Positions 1 to 12,297 of a stretch of DNA of 64,000 nucleotides are shown piece after piece. The stretch is from the NCBI GenBank assembly GCA_026874595.1, contig CM049307.1:75616643-75680642 (forward strand), written 5' to 3'. The position numbers and the translations under genes were made by a program. This DNA comes from Sipunculus nudus. Taxonomy: Eukaryota; Annelida; Sipuncula; Golfingiida; Sipunculidae. Within the stretch, counting starts at the first letter, position 1. The number at the start of each line of letters is the position of its first letter. Under the pieces are notes generated by a model, which saw only the letters and a list, made by a program, of their open reading frames with translations, did no database searches and was not told the origin of the DNA.

Positions 1-515
1 GGCCCTATATTGGATATATAAATCCATTTTTATATTTTAAGATTAAATAATTATGTTAATTAATAAATGAATAACCGGGGAATATTAAATTCACTTTAAT
101 ATGGTATTTGTTAAATATGCTAGAAAATCTCGAATTAATTTCAAAATAATAATGCATATTATTTGCACAATGAAGTTAAAGTTAAATATGCGTGAATGAT
201 TAAATAATTGAAGGGACCACGGAAAAAGGCGTGAATAATTAAGTTTTGAACAAAAAGTAAATTAATTCTTGTAAATTTAAAATGCTTGTAACAGGGTGAG
301 TATGTCTCACTAATTTTCCTTTGAGTCCCTCTTTCTTTATTTTTACCAGTCATATATCATATATAAAAAATTATCTCCTGATAAACCATTGTGTTATTTG
401 TATTATTATTTCCAAGGACGCAGGGTAAATTTAAGGAGGCCTGGCTAGTGCTGCCATCTCTCTTCAGCTGCATCACCTTCTTCTGTAAAAGAGATAAGAA
501 ACAACGACAACAAGT
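1..515. other. AT-rich sequence upstream of UBFD1
   Basis: No coding region is supported here. The first 400 bases are very AT-rich. The last ~100 bases before the UBFD1 start are more balanced and probably hold its promoter and 5' untranslated region. No TATA box or initiator could be assigned with confidence. Confidence 0.4.
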
Positions 516-534
516 ATGGCGTCCAACGAAACAG
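516..534 (+). CDS. UBFD1: UBFD1 coding exon 1
   Basis: Starts ATGGCGTCC and encodes MASNET plus one base. Donor is ACAG followed by GTGAGA. The 1-nt overhang (G) joins AG of exon 2 to give Glu. Chosen because the phase fits exon 2 and a short N-terminal exon is expected; no other upstream ATG gives a compatible phase-1 donor as clearly. Confidence 0.7.
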
Positions 535-3500
535 GTGAGATGACTTGTTGATTTCGCAACTGGGAAGTTCCGCGCTTGCTGGCGTCATCAGAAACTGCAT
601 GGGCTGCATGCAAAGCAGCAGCAGATCAGAATGAAAGCCCCAGTACATACAGACTGTGTTTTAGGTTGTTCTTGAATAAACAACACCCGCTCGCGTTGGC
701 CACGTTACGTGATCATGGCCCCCGAGTCCCGGTTTGTCAAAACACCTGCCACAGATATGCTGTGACAGTGTGTTAGTGTGTATGCGTGTACAGCTGCCAA
801 CAGATTGCATTCAAGGCAGATGTGATCTGTTGCTTGTGGATTACAGATTCTTACGTAACTAATTCCTTAAGTGTCGTGTAGTGTAGGATACTTTCACAAA
901 TTTACAAGCAGCAGATTATAGCACATGCTGTAATTGTAACATCAATATATCAGTATCACTACATCAGCTAGCTGGGGGTCAGATTAATCACCCAGTCGGA
1001 CCCTATCAGACCCAATCGTACCAAATTGGACCTTGTTAAATACAAATAACCCTTTATGAATCATATTTTCTCCAGACATGGGGTCTATTACAATTGTTCT
1101 ATTACTATAACTATTACTTTCCATTTCTAATATTACTATTTTTAGCTCAGCTGACTGTAAGTCATCTGAGGTATAGGTATGGTGCTTTGTCCGTTGGCCG
1201 TCTGGGCATCTGGCTGTACGGTCATCCCTTAGCAGGGCACAAATCTAAACTGCTGAACCTAGAAGCCTGTAACTAAAAACCTACGAAGGTCCATAAAAAA
1301 TCTCTTTGGATACCTGAAATTAGGTCACTGGGTCCTATATCCTCCGAGGTATGGAGCTTGTAAGTACCCCCCAGAATAATAAAAAAATTGATACAAAACA
1401 TCCAATATTTGCATCCAATATCTTGATAATTAATGCATGGATTGCCATGAATTTTGCCTGGAATATTGACCATGACTAGTTTTGTCAGTTCATGAAAAGT
1501 GGTGGCGCCACCTATATTTTTTCTTATTTTACAAATATTTTTCTTTTTTTTAACTATAAAATAACAACAATCATTTCAGTTTTTCAGCTGTGATTCCGTC
1601 TAGTGTCCCAAAACCTGGTGGGTTTAACGATCACAAGTGGATGCCCTACAGTAATCATCCTGTCTGTCTGTTTGTCTGTCTGTCTGTCCATCCCTTTATC
1701 CACACAAATTTGTTTCCAGATGATAACTCCAGGTTTGATTGACATATGGATTTCAAACAGGACTTTCAAATGACCCACCACTAAAGAAAGAACCTGTATG
1801 ATTTTTTGGTCATGAGGTCAAATGTCAAGGTAACAAGACTCACTAATTTAAAGAAAGATTATGGCTGCATTTTATGCCAAGCTTTTCATCCCAAACTTTC
1901 CATCTTGCACATTTAGTTCACTTGCCATTATGGGGAGAGCATAAATGAATTTGGGGTCACAAGGTTGTAGGTCAGGGTCACAGGACCCACTCGTTCACAA
2001 ATAAGTTTATGATGATAATTCTGCTTTGGCTAGACGGATTGGCTTCAAACTTGATCTGTTAATGACCCACCACTTAGGTAATGAATATTTTGATTTTCAG
2101 GGTCCACAGGTCAAAGGTGAAGGTCACAGGACCGTTATTCTGAAAAAAATCTTCAAAATATCCTTATAGACAAATACAGCTGAGCGTCTAGACCCCTGGG
2201 TCCCTAGTTATTACTATTACAACATTTTCCATCTATTACTATTACTTGTGTATCTATTACTATTACTATTACTTGTGTATCTATTACTATTACTATTACT
2301 TGTGTATCTATTACTATTACTATTACTTGTGTGTCTGTTACTATTACTATTACTTGTGTATCTATTACTATTACTATTACTTGTGTATCTATTACTATTA
2401 CTATTACTTGTGTATCTATTACTATTACTATTACTTATGCTGATTGGAGGATTCCAGACTTTGCACAGTCAACAGTGCCATAATCTGATACTACAATACC
2501 AAGTATGATTTAATATTACAAGCACCAATATCACCGAGTTGTATATTCAGTTTTCTTATATTCTTAAAGTTAAAAATGTCTTTAACAGAAGGCCTTATGA
2601 TACTGGGGATCATAATTAATTCAGCATCTTTAATTCTGTTCATTTATATACTGAAACCTAAATGATCAATGTTGGACTAATAAAGTACTATATCTTATCT
2701 GATCATTCAGGGTTAGCATGCATTATATGGAAGCATTTATTATACCATAATATCAGTACTATACATAAAATATAGCACTTAAAGGTCATTCCTTGCATAT
2801 TCTTAAGTGTAACATATTAAATAATGAAGTTCAGGTTTTATTTCTAACTTCTCATCTTCACAGTATTTCTCATGGGTTTTCCTCTTGTGATGAAGTTATA
2901 TAGGGCTATGCCCTGTTTCCCAATTCTCAATGATATGTTCAGTAAAAAAAAAACTGTTTACATCAACATTCAGGACAGAACCAAACTGGAGACAGGAATT
3001 CCCTAACTTTGGAGTGTATATCTTCATTTGGATATGATGCCATATTTAATTCCATTGCAATGGACATCTTGTGTGTAGACAAAGAGGTGGTAAACTTTAA
3101 AATATTGGTAGCATGCATGGCCTGTTTTCCTCAGGCATGTCATTTTTCACTGCAGTAATCTCTTTTATCATTTGCCATTCTTCAGATGTGAGAAATGTTC
3201 TCAGTGTGTTAATATTCAAGTTTCCTGTGTCAAAACCAGCATAATAATATTGTAAAAAAAGTTCATTAAGTTTTCAAAATATAAATTAACATAATTAAAG
3301 ATGCTGAAAGGAGGTCTGCAAAATTATTACTGTGAAATAACAAAAAGTATTAAGAATAAAAGAATAATTTTAGAGAATATATATACAAAGTAACTAGATA
3401 ATACATGTGCTAGTAATTTATGAGTTCATTCAAGTGTTGTTGTACTTTTATGAGTTTATAGCATTATAGGCTGCACAAGTTCTAGAATGTCAAGTCTAGG

Positions 3501-6500
3501 CAGCTGACAATGTCGGGTGCAGATTATCTGTGTCTACGCAGCCGGCTGCCCAGACGCTTCCTTTTGGAAATGGAAAGATTGAAATTTTTAACTTGTTTAT
3601 TTAATATAAATTGTATAACTTTTTATATACTTTCATGTAGTGAAAAAACCATTAGCTTATGAACATTATTGGTCTGCTCTGAATCCGGTTCAATATTATA
3701 ATTTTGTGTGTTTGTGTGTCATTGCAATCTGCATCATTAATTGCTAACAAGCTGGTGAAAAGAAGTCTAGGTGCATTTCAGAATATGCATATGGATTAAT
3801 TGTTTTGAGATAAGATGTACTTGTCACAATAATAATCAACAATTTATCTGTCTCAAAACAGCAAACATTCCTGTTTATCCATGTTTAAGTAATCACAAGT
3901 GAGATGGTGCCAGGGAGCTTATTTGGCTGAGACCTGCTCTGTCCAGTACTCTTATGTAATTGTATCCGCCAAAACAGAGTTTTGTGGAAACTATGTTTTC
4001 ATTTGCATGCCGCTGCAGCATAGGTTTCCAGAGAACTATTCCGTAACCACTGGGCAGAATATTTAAAAATTCGGAATTATGATCAGATCACATGTGAACT
4101 GCTGCGCCCTCATTTTGGTTGACCTCTGACCATCCCTCTCTGCCCAGCGTCCATTTGTGCATCTGTTTTCACACATAAACCCACATATCTAGGGAACTGT
4201 TTGACGGATCAGGGAAAAAAAAAATTGCACAAATGTAGCCCTTGGATAGCTATATAACATACACAAAAATAGTGGCGCCACCTGCAACCATTTTTGCACA
4301 GCATCCATCTGTTCATCTGCCTTGGGTTAAAATCACTCATATCTCTGCAGTGGTTTTACTAATTCACCTGAAATTCAGCATGCGTATATATCCTGAATAG
4401 CTTTCTTGATTTTTAGCTCAGCTGACTATAAGTCATCTGAGCTATAGTCGTGGTCCATTGTCCGTTGTCCGTCTGTCTGTCCGTCCGTCTGTCCGTCCGT
4501 CTGGATGTCCGTCTGTAAGACTGGCACGTTTCGACACCGTTGGACCTACGAATCTGAAATTCGGCATACAGTTAGATGTCCCCAAAATCTCCTACCATGC
4601 CAAAAATTTGGTCAATATGACTTCGTTCCTTCGAGATATTAAGGAAAAACCTCAATTTTTTAATAGAAATCTATTTTCACACTTCAGGACTGCCTAATAT
4701 CAAAACCACTCATCTGGTTTTCTTCATTTTTACCATAAATATTCCTCTATATGGTTCCTATGTACATGCCAGAAATTAAGTCAGTATTATTTAATTTAAA
4801 AAAGTTATGGGCCCAAACATAATGGACTTTGTAAAAAAATGAGGAAAGATATTTTGTCACTTAAGACCAAAAGTGTTAAAGGTAGGAATTTTTTTCAGTA
4901 ATACTACTTTAAATAATCAAAATTTAATTGTATACCAAAAATTAGATCAAAATCTGTTAAATTTTTTTTTAAATATTGGCAAAAATATAAAATTGGTACC
5001 TTAAATTTTGCCCAAGTTTGACCATGGCACGTTTTTTTCCTGTAACTGGTGTGGATGTAACTGGTGTGGATTTAATTTTCAAAGCATGTTTTTGTTACCA
5101 TTTCAACTGTTAAAACAAAAAAATTGAATCCAGTTGATCAAAAACTGTAGCTTTTATTCAAGTTTTCAGGCACCATGTCACATATTGTTTACATCAAGCT
5201 AGTGTTATGCAGTTCACTAGAGCTCAGCTCCCCAGCTTCAGCTCTAAGTTCCTTAAATTTTGCATACAGTGAGATGTCCCCCAAATCCTCTACCATACTA
5301 AAAGTATGGTCACTAGGACTGCATTCCTTCGAGATATTAAGAAAAAACTTCATTTTTCCATTGGAACCCCATTGTTACACTTTAAGATTGCCTAATATCA
5401 AAACCACTGATCTGACTTTGATCATATATAATATACATATTTTTCTATACATTCGCTATGCATATGCCAGAAATGATGTCAGTATTGTGTAATTGTTTTA
5501 AGTTCTAGGCCCAAACATAATGCACTTTGTAAAAAATCAAGAAATATATTTACTCTCTTAACATGAAAATTGCTGAAGGTAGACATTTTTTGCCAGGGAT
5601 ATAACATTATTTAATCAAGATTCAATTGTATTCCCAAAATTAGTTCTAAATTTTTTCAAATTTTATAAGTTATTAGCATAAATATAAAATCAGTACCTTA
5701 AATTTTGCCCAACTTTGGCCATGGCATGTTTTTTCCCTGTAAGCACTGTTGATTTAATTTTCATATCTTGCACACGTAAGGATTTTAGCTTCTAAATTCT
5801 GAAGTTATAAAAGGAAATGGTCAAAAACTAGCTTTTATGAAAGTTTTTATGAGACCATATCACACCTTGGCTGTACTGAAGCCCCTCTTTTATGTCCCCA
5901 CATTGACCTTTCAGGCCAATTATGCATGCTTGAAGGGAGGCACTCTGCAGCCAGCCAGCTCTTGGGTGGCTTCAACTGGATCTAACTGTCCAACCCCCTC
6001 CACTAGTATTTGTTTAGGCCATAAACAAAACAATAAACTTTTTTTTTAATTCTTGGTTTATGATAAGAACCTAAAAAAAATAATGGAAAAGGAATTTATA
6101 GTTAATGAGTTACAGGGAATTACCTTGCAATTACTGATCATTTATGGATCTTCCATGGATGGCCAAAATTGTATTTCAAATGACACCATGCAGTCACCAT
6201 TGGGTATTTTTCATTTCAACCATAAAAATGAAAAATAAATAATTAAAATATATTGTTGTTTACTATTAGGGATTATATGAAGCAAGATAATGATAGACAA
6301 GGATGCAGTTGATTATATTAAATTAATCTAAATTTCCAGGTCTTTTCCAGGTGTTTAACTTGTTGGTTTATATTTATTACAAAATTAAAATAATAAATAA
6401 ATATGTCAAAAATTTAAAATATTACTCAGACAAGTGCTCATTAAAGATTTTAATTTGTTTGACTTATAACTCATGGTTGTATCAGTTGTTACATGATACT

Positions 6501-7036
6501 GGCTAAATAATCAAAATTTATATTACTGGTCCTTTATTTCAGTTCATAAAATTAAACATTCCCAACTCCAGTTTGCTCCTGGTATGATATATTGGGTGTT
6601 TTGATCCTTGGATTAATTTTAACACATGTATTAGTTTTATAGCTGAGAATACTTTTCTTTTTTTCCTGATACCATTTAAAAAAATATAAATATTCAAATT
6701 TTTCCTGTTAGTGCTGTGGATTTAATTTTCACAGCATGTACACATTAACATTTCATCTGTTAAAATCTGAAATTTGAAACCAATTGATCAAAAACTGTAG
6801 ATTTTATTCAAGTTTCCAGGTACCATGTCTTCATCAGATAAGTATAAATGCAGTGTACTGGGCAGTTACATTACACCTTCAGGTCTGACCTACTGCCACT
6901 GTGAGTGTCTGGGTCAGGCTGGGTCAGGCAGTAATTACCAGAGAGCCTCTCTTTCTCTCTCTCTCTCTGGCAGTCTAGGTCTCTCTTTCACTCTCTCTCT
7001 CTCCTCTTTTTTTTTCTCTTTCTTTCTCTATCTTTC

Positions 7037-7083
<47 letters not shown>

Positions 7084-10000
7084 CTAATTGCCTCCCTTCC
7101 TCCCTCCATCCCATTCTGTTGACAGGTACTATAAACTAGATACATTAGCTATAAATGTTGATGCAATTTAGAAATGTGAATCAACTGAAATATTCACAAT
7201 CACATGTATGTTATACTGTAAATTTATAGTAACATTCAGAAACTTGGATTAAAATTATGTAATGAAAAAAAGGAATAAATGCAAATATTGTTAATTTTTT
7301 CTTGACTCAGTAGAGTGGGGAAAAAATTATTTGCTTTGTTTCTCCATCTTTCTGTCTGTTTTAAATATTTAATGTTCATGAATAAACTTTTTTTTTATAA
7401 GCACTGTTGAATTAAATTTCATATCCTGTATGTATATGCAAGGGTGTTGTAACTCTCACCATCCCCTTCTTCATCCCACTGAGGCTTTGCTCCTTGGCAC
7501 TGTGAACAATAGTTCTATGGCTATAGCATAAAATTTAATAATTAAAGAAAATATCTACAGAGAGACAGAGGCATTGTAACTCTGATCATAACACAACCCC
7601 CCCCCCCCCCCCCCCCCCAATCAAGTCATTGCACCTGTGGAATGGGGACGTTATGGCAACTGTATACATATCATAAAATTGATAAAAAAGGTTTACCAAA
7701 TAAATTGGATCTCATCAGACAAATGTGTAAACTGTTGAACTGTCAACAGCTTATCAAAAAGGTAACCAGTGGAAAGGCATGGTCAGGTCTCAAATATTAT
7801 TTGCAACATTTTCTTCAATCATATAAACCAACCATGGCCCAGATTACCTTTTCCTCTCAAACATTATCTACATTTCATCATATTTTTAAGATTTTAACGT
7901 TCCAGGTGGTTCAGTACTGTTGACCATTTGTCCATAGGTACCTATGTACATGCCAGAAATTATGTCAATATTGTGTAAAATGTAGAGGTGAGGGGCATCA
8001 AAATAATGCACCTTGTCAAGACCGATCTTGTCTAGATATTATGTCATACAGTCACAAATTCATAAATCCCCTTATCAGCATAGTTAATCATAACCTTGTA
8101 TATGTCAAATTGAACTCTTGCAGTTTTCCATACACTATAGATCCTTCAACAAATAGCCTTATCATCATTATACCACTGCTAAGCATACTGTCATGGCATT
8201 CATATTTGCTCAAATAAATTGCTTTTTTCGACCCCTCCCAAATAAATAAAAAATAAACCACTATATTTTACTCCATATTAATCCATCAGTCAGGTTATTT
8301 CATATATCATTTACTCACATATTACATTATATTCCTTTATAAAAGCCCAACATGACCATGATATTCTAAGCTGTATCTACTCAATATAGTATCACAACGG
8401 TTATACATTTATAGTCCAATCATGATCAGCTGAGCGCCGTGACCCATGGGTCCCTTGTTTGACAGATGGCGCCAACTACTTTCACGTTCACACTGCACAC
8501 AGCCATGCTTATATCTCCGGACTGGTTTGACATATCTTCCTGAATATTTGCATGTGTTTAGATCTCGCATAGCTCTTTATCATACAAGAAACTTGTGGCG
8601 CCACCTGCAATCACTTTTGCACAGCGTCCATCTGTTTGTCTGCTGTGGGAAAAAGTCACTCAGATCTTCGCAGTGGTTTGACTAGTTCACCTGAAATTTG
8701 GCATGCGTATTCATCTTGGATAGCCTTCTTGATCTTATGACAGGTGGCGCCACCTACATTCACTTTCATGCTGCAAACATCCATGCTTATATATCCGGAC
8801 TGGTTTGACGGATCTTCCTGAAAACTTGCATGTGTTGCGATCTCTTATAGCTCTTTATCATATACAAAACTGGTGGCGCCACCTACAACCATTTTTGCAC
8901 AGCGTCCATCTGTTTGTCTGCTGTGGGAAAAAATCACTCAGATATTCGCAGTGGTAAGACTTTTCCACCTGAAATTTGGCATGCGTATACATCCTGGATA
9001 GTTTCTCTTTAAAAAACAGGTGGCACCACCTACAATCATGTTTATGCGGCAGACATCCATGCTTATATGTAACACATCTAACCCTATGTCCCCTCGCCAC
9101 TCAATCCATGCCTCACTTCACCCATCCTACTCTATTCTTGTTACCACCAGTGGTCACCATGCACCTGTATAACAGCTGGCCCCTGCTTGCCTTAACAATA
9201 GGCACATCTTGGGCAGTCACTGGACTGAACAGAGTCTGTTCAGTATTATTTGCTGATATGCTTCTGACCAAGTAGGTCAGAGTAAGTAATAGAAAGTAAT
9301 ATGTATTACTCTATTACTATTACTATTACAGCTCAAATTCCTGAGTCTATTACTATTACTATTACATGAAAAAAGCTGTAATAGTCTATTTCCATTACTA
9401 TTACTTATTACTATTACCCCATGTCTGAATTTATCTTAAGATAATTACAAAAAGGTCTAATTTAATCTTTCAGTTATGTCTTGTACAACAAAAAAATACA
9501 ATCTGTAACTTGTTATATTTAGTTTGGATAGGTATCCCCCAGTATTTCTATAAATGTGAAATTTGAAAAGAAAATAAATTCTTATCCAATTCCATACATG
9601 CACAAATACCCATCAAAAAAAGAATGAAAATTGAACCAAGAAGACCCAATTGGACCTTTTAATATAAAGATATTCCTTTATAATATATATTTCACAAGAG
9701 GAAATTTAAACTTAAATTTATTTTTCTTAATAAATGAGATGTATTTAGATGTTACATCCTTTCTTACAAATTTTGGAGGGGGAGGGGGGGGGGGGGGGGG
9801 GGCAAATTACGAATTAATTAGGAATTTCATATAAAATGAGGGTCTGTCTGATGGAGACTATCAGCTGGGTACCATGGCTCTTGGGTCACTTGTTATTATC
9901 CTCTCTCTTCTACTACAGAGTACTACAGGTTATATAATCTAAACATGATCCGTCTGTTAGGTAGCTTTCTACATGTTTTGTATGCAGTGTGTCATTTGTG

Positions 10001-10472
10001 TAAACTGAAGTTGAACTAAGCTGATCATAGTGTTTTGCAGTCTGATCAAATGGTTTTTGAGAATAAGCTTGCTAAATTTACCAGGGTTGTTAAGTTTTTC
10101 CCAGTGCGGTATTTACCAGCTGGTTAATACCAATATTTACCGCCTTTGGAAAAACCTCTCAAAGTTGGAAAATGGGAAAACGGGGAAAAACCTCTAATAA
10201 TCTTATAAAAGGTGAGACCAGCAAATATCTGACTGAATTAAAAGGAAATATCATCTCACACACACACACACATATACTAAATATATACTAAATTTACCAG
10301 GGTTGTTAAGTTTTTCCCAGTGCGGTATTTACCAGCTGGTTAATACCAATATTTACCGCCTTTGGAAAAACCTCTCAAAGTGGGAAAATGGGAAAACGGG
10401 GAAAAACCTCTAATAATCTTATAAAAGGTGAGACCAGCAAATATCTGACTGAATTCAAAGGAAATATCATCT

Positions 10473-10507
<35 letters not shown>

Positions 10508-12253
10508 TCAAACAAACAAACATACTGAAATCACAAAACCAAGATATGAAAATTTATATTGTTTTCCTTAAAAACAGCTTGTTTGTATGTATATACATAG
10601 TCAGGGTTGGGTTTTAGGCTGCCCAAAACCTGTTTTCGGCAGGGCAGAGCCTAAAACATGCCTTTAACTGCCTAAAATAGGTTATAACCTGCCTAAAACT
10701 GCCTTTAACTGCCTAAAACCTTATTTACCCTTACCTATGACTTTTAGTTTAACTATGTTTTATTGTTAAACATCTAAATGCATTAAAGAAATATGCTCAA
10801 CAAATTATAATTGAGGATCATTTTGTTCAAACTAAACAAATTAAAACCATGACACAAAAAAAGCAACAAATGAATTCAACACTACTTCAGGGATTTCCTT
10901 ATGAACACAGTTCTCCGACTCTCCAACCTCCATTACTGCCAATTTATAAAAAAATGCTCTTACTTTAAGCTTATAACCAGATACTTTTATTGGCTTTTTG
11001 ATCACAAGGGATTAAATTTTGTGATAAATGGAAAAGAAGTTTTCCTGGATTTAAAATGTTGTTCCATTTACACTGATGAATAGTTCTTTATACTGTAGCT
11101 TCACTAACATAACATGTTTATTTTGTATGCCTGTAGCTTCAATGGCAAAAAACATTGGATTGGATTTATAAATTATTACATATCTTTTATGCTAGCCATA
11201 AAACTAAAAATATGATAATATCTGATAATGAACAAGAATTTCCACTATTTGTTTATTCCCTTAGCTAGGTCATCCCTTGTCAAATTTTAAGATTTTGTGC
11301 ACATACTTATCTTCTATAAAATGATGGATATACTCTGTTAATTGTATGATGAAATTGTAAAAATGGAACCCTCATTAAACACTATAATTAGTATAAAACT
11401 GAAAATGTGAAAATATTTTGCAATGAATATGTTGCAAACCACAGAATATTCATAATTACTCAGGGGCTGTGTTAAACCTGAAGGCCTGAGGGGCACTGAC
11501 TGCATCACTCAGTAAAATGTTTGCTCAAGAACAGTCTTCAGGGCAAGGGCTTTGATTGCATCCTCCTAGTCATGTATGAAAGTTGACATGAACATCTACT
11601 AGGACACAGTAGTAGGACTTATGACCATTGGGTCTTATGACCCCATCACCCTGATAAATTGTAATTAACTTGTCTAATCAAGTAGTCCTCCCCTCTGATA
11701 GTGATACCCTGTCTTACAAGGGCAAACTGGAGGCTGTATTACATCATTCAAGGTAGCTGGGCACTCATCAGGAAACCCAAAAGGTCCTGATAATGTCATT
11801 ACCTTGGCCAATAAAACTATGTGCCACACAAACATGGTCTCATGTTCAGACACCTATACAGGCTCTTTGAAGACTGCATGGTACCAGCCAACAGGAAATC
11901 ATGCATTTCTAATACTTGATAGCTTCCAGAAGCCCAGCAAAGCCTTGTGACTGCTTCACCCCAGCCAGTATGGTAGTTTTACAGATCTTTAAGTAAAAAA
12001 TGTAAACAAATATAGGTTTTGGGCACTTTTGGTGCCTAAAACCTGTTTTAGGCGGGGCGGTTTTAACCAGGTTATAACCTATGGTTAAAACCATCATGCC
12101 TAAAACTTGCCAACCCTGTACATAGTAATGCACTAGTATGAGTTGTGGAAATATTGCACACATACACATATATATATATATATATTCATCACATGTGGAT
12201 ATATATATATATATATGCATATATGTATATATGTATATATGTATGTATGTATG

Positions 12254-12297
<44 letters not shown>

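Larger units (their letters stand above)
4411..8459. repeat. Interspersed repeat with GCTCAGCTGA ends (family A, copy 2), ~4 kb
   Basis: GCTCAGCTGA at 4416-4425 and TCAGCTGAGC at 8426-8435 are perfect inverted ends, with the same end context as copy 1 ('cccatgggtccctt'). It contains diverged internal direct repeats: the segment near 4540-5170 resembles that near 5250-5840 and partly 6700-6830. It also holds a (TC)n run and a C homopolymer. No transposase was recognised; likely non-autonomous. Confidence 0.6.
3957..9145. repeat. GGCGCC-palindrome element (family P, copy 1), interrupted by a family A element
   Basis: The left part (3957-4414) starts TGTATCCGCCAAAACAGAG and runs through 'cagcgtccattt', 'gtagcccttggatagct' and GTGGCGCCACCTGC blocks. 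It stops at 'ctttcttgatttt' and the same family resumes at about 8460 (TTTGACAGATGGCGCC), running to about 9145. The gap is filled by the element at 4411-8459. The right end is eroded compared with the copy ending at 18759. Confidence 0.65.

Noticed and set aside
2246-2508. Leu- and Tyr-rich ORFs
   Set aside because: 27-bp ATTACT minisatellite read in two frames; low complexity only.
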